A program made the position numbers and the translations under genes. Positions 5,317 through 11,101 of a stretch of DNA of 11,101 nt are shown here, piece after piece; the first letter of the stretch is position 1; each line of letters opens with the position of its first letter. Where the stretch lies: positions 1 through 11,101 of the forward strand of contig DATFMH010000218.1 in assembly GCA_035267045.1 (NCBI GenBank), in the 5' to 3' direction. Below the pieces are notes generated by a model. The model was not told the DNA's origin. It saw only the letters and a list, made by a program, of their open reading frames with translations, and ran no database searches. This stretch comes from DATFMH01 sp035267045. GTDB lineage: Bacteria; Bacteroidota; Rhodothermia; Balneolales; DATFMH01.

Positions 5317-6336
5317 TTAATCCGATTTAATTTCAGGCTCCTGATCCTGAATGGTTTCCACACCTGCGTTTTGTGTAGTTGTTAAAATACGAGGGAACCT
5401 AATAATATTACTATCGGCGATTGCTATCAGGAAAAACAAACTGAAATTGAATATTTTGTTCAAAGCTACAGTCGTTCCCAGCAGGCTAAACATGGCGGCC
5501 TCGGGTATTCCCAAAGCCGTTGCTATTTCAACACCTACACCCATAAATATAAGTTTTTTATTAGATGGAAACGGTATCCGTGCAAGTAAAATGGCAATGG
5601 CCGCATAAGTGATCCAGGTGGTCAGAGGGACGGAAGGAAGAACGACAGCCCACATGGCTATCTGAAAAATCTGGCCAAGGCTCATTCGAAAGATTTGTAT
5701 GAAATAAACCACTAATGCCTTATTTACCGGCATCGAAAAGAGATATTTTCGAAAATGTAAGATGAGTGGTACAAGTATAATTACAATCAGAATAGCCAGC
5801 AGGAAATATCGGTTATCAAGTCTGCCAATATAATCCATGAAAGTTGTATTCCCATTATGGATAAAAATGACTAACAATGTAATGGTGATAGTAGTGGAAG
5901 CCACCGATGAAATGATATTATTATCTCGAATCGTCTCGGCAAGCTGTATGTCCTTTTCATTGATATTCTCCCTTGCCCATTTGAAAAAATATACCTCGCC
6001 CGAATAGCCCAGCACATCTGTATTAAAAATTCTTTTTTTTAAAAATGCCGGGAAACTTTTAATCAGATTATATTTCCAAAAAAGCCGATACAGGAAAAGT
6101 TCAGTGACAGGTATGGAAAAGTATAACAATAGGAAGAGGAGATAAAATGATATCTGTATAGGCAGATTATCCCAGATAGGTTTCCATCCAAGTTGTAGTA
6201 GTTTGTTGCCCAAATAGGTGAGTATTAAAATAAGTATGCAGACCCGTAAAATCCGTAATATCCGTTTTCCCCTGTCGGATTTCCCGAATTTATACCATCT
6301 CTGTTGATACTTTACTAACCTCTCTTGTGCTGTCAT
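5317..6336 (-). CDS. Multi-pass integral membrane protein, possibly of the LPG-synthase/YbhN flippase-like type
   Basis: The 339-residue product has a basic N-terminus and about seven hydrophobic helices, roughly at residues 28-47, 60-83, 143-160, 177-195, 208-235, 241-255 and 275-308, with a charged acidic tail. The layout and the late RIPFPSNKK ... GIPEAAMFSLLG stretch resemble the membrane domain shared by lysylphosphatidylglycerol synthases and YbhN/AglD-type (UPF0104) proteins, which have a related proline/glycine-rich segment followed by an EAA motif. That match is by eye and uncertain. There is no catalytic lysyl-transfer domain, so lipid synthesis is not expected; lipid transport or regulation would be inference. 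It diverges from the DEAD-box helicase gene, with 321 bp between them. The start is the first ATG; no SD is visible. Confidence 0.72.
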   Translation of the reverse strand: MTAQERLVKYQQRWYKFGKSDRGKRILRILRVCILILILTYLGNKLLQLGWKPIWDNLPIQISFYLLFLLLYFSIPVTELFLYRLFWKYNLIKSFPAFLKKRIFNTDVLGYSGEVYFFKWARENINEKDIQLAETIRDNNIISSVASTTITITLLVIFIHNGNTTFMDYIGRLDNRYFLLAILIVIILVPLILHFRKYLFSMPVNKALVVYFIQIFRMSLGQIFQIAMWAVVLPSVPLTTWITYAAIAILLARIPFPSNKKLIFMGVGVEIATALGIPEAAMFSLLGTTVALNKIFNFSLFFLIAIADSNIIRFPRILTTTQNAGVETIQDQEPEIKSD

Positions 6337-6420
6337 TATACCATAAAAATACGTCTCTTTAGGGATCTATTAGTAAGATAGGGGTACGTAAGAATAAGTT
6401 TTTATTAAATCTTACAAATG

Positions 6421-6450
6421 TTTTGAAAGAAAAAGACGACAATATATCTG
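6421..6450 (+). promoter_or_regulatory. Possible Bacteroidota-type promoter of the helicase gene
   Basis: TTTTG (6421-6425) and TATATCTG (6443-6450, one mismatch to TAnnTTTG) are 17 bp apart. Transcription from here would give a leader of about 200 nt. GACAAT/ATTGTC (6438-6443 and 6451-6456) forms a small inverted repeat over the -7 box. Confidence 0.35.
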
Positions 6451-6566
6451 ATTGTCATTTTTTATCCGTATCTTATAAAAATTATGTCGTTGCACCATTC
6501 CTGCCTATCGTAATGATTCCAGGTCCTTACAAGCCTTTCTCAGGTCTGTTAGTTCAAGTTATACAC

Positions 6567-6639
6567 GGTATTTGAGTGGGAAATATGCGTCATGCCTTTC
6601 ACAATGGGGCATGTTTTTACGTGTGGAACGTCAAATACC
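6567..6639 (+). promoter_or_regulatory. Nested hairpin leader of the DEAD-box helicase mRNA
   Basis: An outer stem GGTATTTGA (6567-6575) with TCAAATACC (6631-6639) is perfect over 9 bp. Inside it, CATGCC (6591-6596) pairs with GGCATG (6608-6613), extended outward by GCGT/ACGT (6587-6590 and 6619-6622), with TTTTT directly after the inner stem. The inner hairpin alone looks like a weak terminator; the outer stem ends 18 nt before the start codon, followed by a seven-T stretch. This fits an attenuator or a temperature-sensitive leader. Confidence 0.5.
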
Positions 6640-6650
6640 ATGTAATTTAA
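6585..6650 (+). CDS. Possible 21-codon leader ORF before the helicase gene
   Basis: An ATG at 6585 opens a frame of 21 codons ending in TAA at 6648-6650, seven nucleotides before the helicase ATG. It runs through the nested hairpin, so ribosomes translating it would open those stems. The peptide begins MRHAFHNGACFYVWNVKYHV and contains no run of one amino acid. There is only a weak GGGAA purine stretch before the ATG. Short ORFs like this arise easily by chance. Confidence 0.25.
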   Translation: MRHAFHNGACFYVWNVKYHVI

Positions 6651-6657
6651 TTTTTTT

Positions 6658-8229
6658 ATGAAAGATATGCTTTTTACTGAGTTAAATCTCAGCGACGCAA
6701 TACTACGTGCTTTAAATGAGATGGGCTTTGAAGCCCCTACTCCCATTCAGCAACAATGTATCCCAGCAATTATTGAAGGCCGGGATATGGTTGGGCAGGC
6801 ACAAACAGGAACCGGTAAAACGGCTGCTTTTGGTATTCCCCTTATTGAAAAGACTCAAATATCAGACAGGAATATTCAGACTATAATTTTATGTCCAACC
6901 CGTGAATTAACCATACAGGTTACCGGTGAATTAATGAAATTGAGTAACCATGTTAAAGACATGCATATAGTACCCGTCTATGGTGGTCAACCTATTTCAC
7001 ATCAATTGAAAGCTCTTAAAAGAGGTGCCCATGTTGTTGTCGGAACACCCGGACGTACCATCGATCATCTGAATCGTGGAACGTTAAAACTAAATAATCT
7101 GAAGATGCTGGTGTTAGATGAGGCCGATGAAATGCTGAATATGGGATTTCGTGAAGACATCGAAAAAATATTATCCTATACCAGGGGAGCGAGACAAACG
7201 GTGATGTTCTCTGCCACGGTTTCAAAGTCGATCAGGGACATCATGAAACGGTATATGACCAATCCGGAGACCGTTACTATCGACCATAAGGTTGTTACGG
7301 CACCCGGAATTGAGCAATGTGTGGTTGAAGTAAGAGATTCGATGCGTACAGAGGCTATTTGCCGTTTTATGGACATAAAAAACTATCGACTGGGTTTAGT
7401 CTTCTGTAATACAAAGAGAAAAACAGAATCCCTTGCCCAGGAATTACAGATGCGTGGTTATGCAAGTGATGTCTTGAATGGAGATGTCCCTCAAAAATCG
7501 AGGGATAAGGTAATGAATAAGTTCAGACGTGGAGATATAGACATATTGGTTGCTACCGATGTGGCTGCACGTGGATTGGATGTTGATGATGTGGATGTTG
7601 TTTTCAATTATGATATACCACAGGATTCCGAATATTATGTTCATCGAATAGGTCGTACGGGACGTGCCGGACGTGAAGGTACTGCTATAACTTTTACCGC
7701 GGGTCGTAAAAATCGTCGCATTCGTGATATTGAAAAACAAATTAAAAAGCGGTTAAAAAATCTGCCCTTGCCGAGTGTAAAAGATGTGAGGGAATCACGT
7801 ATGGAAGGACAGCTTAAAACTGTTATTGATGTTCTTGAACAAGGAGGATTAAAACCCTATATCGATCAGATTGAATCAATTATCGAAGGGCGTTTTACCT
7901 CCGTCGAAGTTGCTGCTGCTTTTATGAAAATGCAGTTGGAAACGGATGATGCTAAACAGAAAAGTGATGAAAAAACACCGGAAATAGTCGACCGGAACTC
8001 AATGACCCGACTACAATTTAATGTGGGAAGAAAAAATAAAATTGGTCCCGGCGATATTGTAGGTGCTATAGCCGGAGAATCAGGAATAAACGGTGATGTA
8101 ATAGGACATATTGATATTCAAAATAAACGAACCTATGTCGATATTCCCAGTAATATGGCCAATAAGGTACTTCGAGCCATGAATAGAAACCAGATCCGTG
8201 GGAACAGGATTATTGTAACAAAGGTGTAA
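6658..8229 (+). CDS. deaD: DEAD-box ATP-dependent RNA helicase with DbpA-type RNA-binding domain
   Basis: The 523-residue product has all helicase motifs. The Q motif is FTELNLS...PTPIQ (6-31). Walker A is AQTGTGKT (48-55), Ia PTREL (80-84), Ib TPGR (130-133), II DEAD (154-157) and III SAT (185-187). IV is LVFCNT (247-252), V ATDVAARGLD (299-308) and VI HRIGRTGR (329-336). A charged linker leads to a DbpA/CsdA-type RNA-binding domain at about 450-523. Such enzymes unwind short RNA duplexes in ribosome assembly, cold adaptation and mRNA decay in the cytoplasm. The size and C-terminal domain fit the DeaD/CsdA group better than RhlE or SrmB. The leader is long and structured, suggesting post-transcriptional control. 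No SD precedes the ATG; Met4 is an alternative start. Confidence 0.95.
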   Translation: MKDMLFTELNLSDAILRALNEMGFEAPTPIQQQCIPAIIEGRDMVGQAQTGTGKTAAFGIPLIEKTQISDRNIQTIILCPTRELTIQVTGELMKLSNHVKDMHIVPVYGGQPISHQLKALKRGAHVVVGTPGRTIDHLNRGTLKLNNLKMLVLDEADEMLNMGFREDIEKILSYTRGARQTVMFSATVSKSIRDIMKRYMTNPETVTIDHKVVTAPGIEQCVVEVRDSMRTEAICRFMDIKNYRLGLVFCNTKRKTESLAQELQMRGYASDVLNGDVPQKSRDKVMNKFRRGDIDILVATDVAARGLDVDDVDVVFNYDIPQDSEYYVHRIGRTGRAGREGTAITFTAGRKNRRIRDIEKQIKKRLKNLPLPSVKDVRESRMEGQLKTVIDVLEQGGLKPYIDQIESIIEGRFTSVEVAAAFMKMQLETDDAKQKSDEKTPEIVDRNSMTRLQFNVGRKNKIGPGDIVGAIAGESGINGDVIGHIDIQNKRTYVDIPSNMANKVLRAMNRNQIRGNRIIVTKV

Positions 8230-8233
8230 CGGG

Positions 8234-8265
8234 AAAAAGGGTCGGCTTTAAGCTGACCCTTTTTT
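8234..8265. terminator. Bidirectional intrinsic terminator between deaD and rmuC
   Basis: AAAAAGGGTC (8234-8243) pairs perfectly with GACCCTTTTT (8255-8264), and an inner GCTT/AAGC extends the stem. T-runs follow in both directions, so it ends deaD on the plus strand and rmuC on the minus strand. Confidence 0.92.
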
Positions 8266-8289
8266 ATAACTCATATTATTTCAAACTTT

Positions 8290-9618
8290 TTATAGTTTTT
8301 CTTCCGGCAGGGATTTATCGGTTTGGGCTCCCAGCTCTTTTAAGTTTTCGACACGGCTGAGCAGGCTGCCACGGCCTGATTCAAGGCGCTTCATGGCCAG
8401 ATTATAACTCTCATGGGTCTTATCGATATGTTTTCCTACTTCCTGCAGCGCTTCGAGCAGCAGGACAAATTTATCGTACAATTTACCCCCTTCATAGGCA
8501 ATTTTCTGTGCATTACGGTTCTGATATTCCTGTTTCCATACGGTATGAATCGTAGACATTGTTGCTAAAAGAGTGGTTGGAGTAACAATTACAATTTTCT
8601 TTTTGAAAGCTTCCTCATAAATACTGTGATCTTCGTTCATAGCCGCACCAAAGGCAGCTTCGATAGGCACAAAAAGCATTACGAAATCAGGAGAATTAAA
8701 ACCGTAAAGCTGTTGATAATCTTTTTGGGCAAGCCCGGATACATGCGAACGCAGAGAGTTGACGTGCTCTCGTAAAGCCTTTTGAGCTTCTTCCTCACTA
8801 TCGGACGACGTATACCTTTCGTAGGCAGTGAGCGATACTTTTGAATCTATTATCAAATGCTTGCTGTCTGGTAAATTCACTACGACATCGGGCCGGTACC
8901 GGTTGCCGTTTTCGTGATTAAAACTTTTCTGCATCTCATATTCTTTCCCTTTTCGTAAACCGGACAATTCCAATACCCGTTCGAGAACCACCTCACCCCA
9001 GTCTCCCTGACTCTTGGTATTTCCTGTTAATGCTTTTGTGAGATTACGTGCTTCTTTGCTCATTTCCTGATTCAATTCGGAAAGGTGCTTGATGCGTTCC
9101 ATTAATTGAGTATGTGATTTCTCCTCTTCACTATGTGTTTTCTCAACTTTATCCTGAAATTCTTTGATCTTATCACGAAGTGGAAGCAAGAGTTCCCCAA
9201 GTTTCTCCTGATTTAACTCAGTGAATTTTTTGCTTTTGTCTTCGAGTATTTTGTTAGCCAGATTTTCAAACTGATCAGTGAATTTTTTTTGCAGTTCTTC
9301 AACTTCTTCCTTTTGTGATTCAAGTTTTTCTCCCGCACTATCCAGTTTTTCCCGTAGTCCGGCATTATGCGTACTCAAACTAAGCTTATCCTCCCGGGCC
9401 GTTTTAAGTTCTGATTTTGTCTCTGCCAACACTCTTTCCAATTCTTCTGATTTTGCGCTTTTCACGGCAATATCCCGCCGAAGGTCTAATAGTTGTTCCT
9501 TTACATGGTCTAATTGTGAATTTAACTCCTTTGTCTGCCGGAGTTTATACCATGCCATTATACCTCCACCAAGAATAATACCGGCAGCAAAAATTAAAAA
9601 AAGTGTGATAGTATCCAT
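8290..9618 (-). CDS. rmuC: RmuC-family protein (DNA recombination-limiting, nuclease-like)
   Basis: The 442-residue product has an N-terminal membrane helix at about 3-23, a long coiled coil at about 25-190 and the RmuC core at about 195-400. Core landmarks are GDWGEVVLERVLELSGL (from 205), RPDVVVNLPD with Asp244, LIIDSKVSL with Asp258 and Lys260, which is a PD-(D/E)xK-like pattern, and FVPIEAAF (316-323). In E. coli, rmuC loss raises recombination at inverted repeats, and RmuC-domain proteins also appear in phage defence; the molecular activity is not settled. Family members often have this membrane-plus-coiled-coil head. I chose the ATG at 9618, which has AGGG six nucleotides upstream, over an in-frame TTG two codons earlier. 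It stands alone between a terminator and a non-coding region. Confidence 0.93.
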   Translation of the reverse strand: MDTITLFLIFAAGIILGGGIMAWYKLRQTKELNSQLDHVKEQLLDLRRDIAVKSAKSEELERVLAETKSELKTAREDKLSLSTHNAGLREKLDSAGEKLESQKEEVEELQKKFTDQFENLANKILEDKSKKFTELNQEKLGELLLPLRDKIKEFQDKVEKTHSEEEKSHTQLMERIKHLSELNQEMSKEARNLTKALTGNTKSQGDWGEVVLERVLELSGLRKGKEYEMQKSFNHENGNRYRPDVVVNLPDSKHLIIDSKVSLTAYERYTSSDSEEEAQKALREHVNSLRSHVSGLAQKDYQQLYGFNSPDFVMLFVPIEAAFGAAMNEDHSIYEEAFKKKIVIVTPTTLLATMSTIHTVWKQEYQNRNAQKIAYEGGKLYDKFVLLLEALQEVGKHIDKTHESYNLAMKRLESGRGSLLSRVENLKELGAQTDKSLPEEKL

Positions 9619-9624
9619 CTGCAA

Positions 9625-9628
9625 CCCT
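9625..9628 (-). promoter_or_regulatory. Shine-Dalgarno site deciding the rmuC start
   Basis: AGGG on the minus strand lies six nucleotides before the ATG at 9618. For the alternative TTG at 9624 the site would touch the start codon, so the ATG is preferred. Confidence 0.6.
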
Positions 9629-9710
9629 GTGAACTTGTGATGACTAACTGTTAATCTGCAAATAAAAAGGTATGAAGAATTCGCTAAACTAATTTATGGT
9701 GATCTCTTCA

Positions 9711-9751
9711 AAAATAAAAAAGCCTGAACTGATACTCATCAGCTCAGGCTT
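9711..9751 (-). terminator. Intrinsic terminator upstream of rmuC
   Basis: AAGCCTGA-a-CTGAT (9720-9733) pairs with ATCAG-c-TCAGGCTT (9738-9751), 13 bp with one mismatch around a 4-nt loop. On the minus strand it is followed by six T, an A and four T. It ends a transcript coming from the right, either the winged-helix gene with a roughly 255-nt 3' tail or an unrecognised small RNA. Confidence 0.8.
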
Positions 9752-9759
9752 ATAAATAA

Positions 9760-9781
9760 ATTGTGATTGGCTAATCACAAT
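9760..9781. repeat. Perfect 9-bp inverted repeat beside the terminator
   Basis: ATTGTGATT (9760-9768) and AATCACAAT (9773-9781) surround GGCT. On the minus strand the hairpin is followed by a T-rich TTTATTTAT, so it may assist termination; it could also bind a protein. Confidence 0.5.
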
Positions 9782-9790
9782 CTAACCCCT

Positions 9791-9831
9791 AAATCCATGC
9801 CTATAATGCGTGTCGTGTTATGGCTGGATTT
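9791..9831. repeat. Branched hairpin AAATCC...GGATTT
   Basis: AAATCC/GGATTT (9791-9796, 9826-9831), GCC/GGC (9799-9801, 9822-9824) and ATAA/TTAT (9803-9806, 9818-9821) stack in register with small internal loops. On the plus strand TTTTTGC closes it. Confidence 0.4.
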
Positions 9832-10005
9832 TTGCAATAGTTAATGTATATAATGTATGGTAATAGTTAACGCCCTTTTTAGTTCTTGATGCGAACCCGA
9901 TATGTACCTGTATATAAAAACAATAATATATATCATATATTTACATCAAGATTTTATCGTTAACCGGGTAAGCTAATCGAAGAACGCTATTATTATTAAC
10001 TACGT
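9832..10005. other. AT-rich non-coding stretch with short repeats
   Basis: No gene is visible. AATAGTTAA occurs at 9836-9844 and 9862-9870, and TAATGTAT at 9842-9849 and 9851-9858. TCTTGATG (9884-9891) is complementary to CATCAAGA (9944-9951), nested between two GTTAAC sites (9866-9871 and 9959-9964). It is the 3' flank of the winged-helix gene. Confidence 0.4.
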
Positions 10006-11101
10006 TCAAGCTGAAATTATGAAATATTTGAAATTTAGATAGTATTCAATTTTCCGGTTGTCGTGTGCATAATTACGCCTGCAAATAAAGTGCTCCTCTT
10101 CACTGAGAGGATTAATTTGCTGAAAGATTTTTTCTAATCTCTCTATTGTTTTATTTCTGAGTTTCCGTACATAATCGGGATTATTATAGTCGGGCCATAA
10201 ATTCTGATCTACTTCGTCAGTCAATACATAGGGTTTATTATCAAGCGAACGTTGGGCTAATAATATCAGTAATTCAAATTCTTTGGTCGGGATATCGGTA
10301 TTTATCTCCTGTTGTCCAAACATGATGATTGGTTTTTCTTTTAATAAAATTGATATTTGCAGATGTTTAATTTTATGATCAGCTGTAATGTTGAAATCTG
10401 AAATGGAATCACTGATGTTAGTATCAGGTGTTTTATCGGCAGAGGTTAATATTTTTGATAGATTCTTCCGGAAATAGATATAACTGACTGATGCACCGAA
10501 AAATAGTCCAATTAACAGATAAAGAAATAATTTCGGATTGTCTGATCCTTTATGATTATAGGCTACAGCAGCTGTTGGCATAAAGCCAAATTTGTGGCTA
10601 CTGAGATAGGTCTTTATCGCAGATATATTAGTAAATGGTATTTTATATATAGCCGCTTCATCCCGTTGTTGGTTTGATAAATAGCGCCATCCAAGCAAGT
10701 ATAGCGATTGCTGTTTTTTTACCCATATTATATTTAAAATGGTAAGATTCTCAGGTAGAGAAGCGTTTTGAACAGGTAATGTACTTAAGGTATTAGTAGA
10801 GCTGTCGAAAACCGCTAAAAATTGTTGTACACCATTACCATCAACCGATTTATTTCGATCTACCATTGGAAATACAGCCCAATGTAACCGGGGTATGTAG
10901 GACAAGTAGCATTTATTTGTATTAGATAATCCATTTTGTACGTCACTTATATCACGGGGAAGAACTAAGAACCGGGACCATTTTCTATTTCGTAAATTAA
11001 ATTTCCAGAGTGCCCGTTCTTTTGAGATTCGTGATGTCTGTATTCTTCTGTTTATGGTATATGAGGACGAGGCTATCATCCATAAACTCCTGTTATTAAA
11101 A
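10006..11101 (-). CDS. Membrane-bound regulator, 3' part: propeller-like domain, one membrane helix, C-terminal winged helix
   Basis: The frame is open to the right window edge with no stop, and the upstream residues (NNRSLW) continue the same style of sequence, so the gene is 5'-truncated by the window. Residue numbers here count from an internal Met at 11079. Residues 1-175 have Kelch/propeller-like strands (ALWKFNLRNRKWSRF, FLAVFDSSTNTLSTLPV, AIYKIPF). A membrane helix spans about 184-203, followed by basic residues, which places the C-terminus in the cytoplasm. Residues 262-352 resemble an OmpR-type winged helix: TKEFELLILLAQ, a recognition-helix region PDYVRKLRNKTIERLEKIF and a terminal wing. 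It probably senses a periplasmic signal and binds DNA directly. AGGAG stands seven nucleotides before Met 11079, so that internal Met is a possible but less likely start. Confidence 0.7.
   Translation of the reverse strand, partial: FNNRSLWMIASSSYTINRRIQTSRISKERALWKFNLRNRKWSRFLVLPRDISDVQNGLSNTNKCYLSYIPRLHWAVFPMVDRNKSVDGNGVQQFLAVFDSSTNTLSTLPVQNASLPENLTILNIIWVKKQQSLYLLGWRYLSNQQRDEAAIYKIPFTNISAIKTYLSSHKFGFMPTAAVAYNHKGSDNPKLFLYLLIGLFFGASVSYIYFRKNLSKILTSADKTPDTNISDSISDFNITADHKIKHLQISILLKEKPIIMFGQQEINTDIPTKEFELLILLAQRSLDNKPYVLTDEVDQNLWPDYNNPDYVRKLRNKTIERLEKIFQQINPLSEEEHFICRRNYAHDNRKIEYYLNFKYFIISA

Noticed and set aside
9616..9624. TTG start two codons upstream for rmuC
   Set aside because: The ATG at 9618 has AGGG at proper spacing; with the TTG the same site would have no spacing.
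9278..9640. Plus-strand ORF of 120 codons rich in Ser, Phe and Cys
   Set aside because: It is antisense to the rmuC coiled-coil region; the composition is the mirror of Lys/Glu codons, and rmuC is well supported.
9881..9900. tRNA T-arm-like GGGTTCGCATC on the minus strand
   Set aside because: The T-loop lacks the conserved A after TTCG, the stem does not pair, and no acceptor or anticodon arm lies around it.

Overview
The window looks like chromosomal DNA from an AT-rich member of the Bacteroidota/Balneolota (FCB) group. The evidence is a DUF2911 lipoprotein, a CHRD-domain lipoprotein, a DEAD-box helicase ending in a DbpA-type RNA-binding domain, a membrane protein joining a propeller-like domain to a winged helix, and weak or absent Shine-Dalgarno (SD) sites before most genes. 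The assignment to this group is an inference; the genus cannot be named from the sequence. There is no IS element, CRISPR array, tRNA or rRNA.

Left part (1-3410): a DUF2911 lipoprotein gene (+) converges on a CHRD lipoprotein gene (-) across a strong two-way terminator. The CHRD gene diverges from a Sco1/SenC copper-chaperone gene (+). Their shared upstream region carries about seven tandem copies of a 7-bp unit. The Sco gene converges on a stand-alone groES (-), and the junction between them holds four inverted repeats, one of them a good terminator for groES.

Middle (3125-4500): a minus-strand pair encodes a two-domain redox protein and GroES. The redox protein has a thioredoxin fold whose CxxC is replaced by SEKS, joined to an intact CPYC glutaredoxin. 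The gap is 16 nt and contains a strong SD site. About 190 bp upstream, on the same strand, lies a clear TPP (thiamin diphosphate) riboswitch. No thiamin gene is present. Its P1 helix is extended to 14 bp and runs straight into seven U, so the aptamer itself looks like an intrinsic terminator. A 22-bp palindrome lies between riboswitch and operon. This is the most unusual locus in the window.

Centre (4498-6336): a small secreted protein of unknown function and a multi-pass membrane protein, both on the minus strand, are separated by 438 bp of non-coding DNA with a cluster of hairpins.

Right part (6337-11101): the DEAD-box RNA helicase gene (+) has a roughly 200-nt leader with nested hairpins and a possible 21-codon upstream ORF, a layout that fits post-transcriptional control of a cold-shock-type helicase. 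It converges on rmuC (-) across a near-perfect two-way terminator. After 387 bp of non-coding DNA with several hairpins comes the 3' part of a membrane-bound regulator (-) with propeller-like segment, one membrane helix and C-terminal winged helix. Its reading frame is still open at the right edge, so its start lies outside.

The genes do not form one pathway. The themes are envelope lipoproteins, copper/thiol redox handling (Sco, thioredoxin-glutaredoxin, GroES) and RNA-based regulation (TPP riboswitch, helicase leader).
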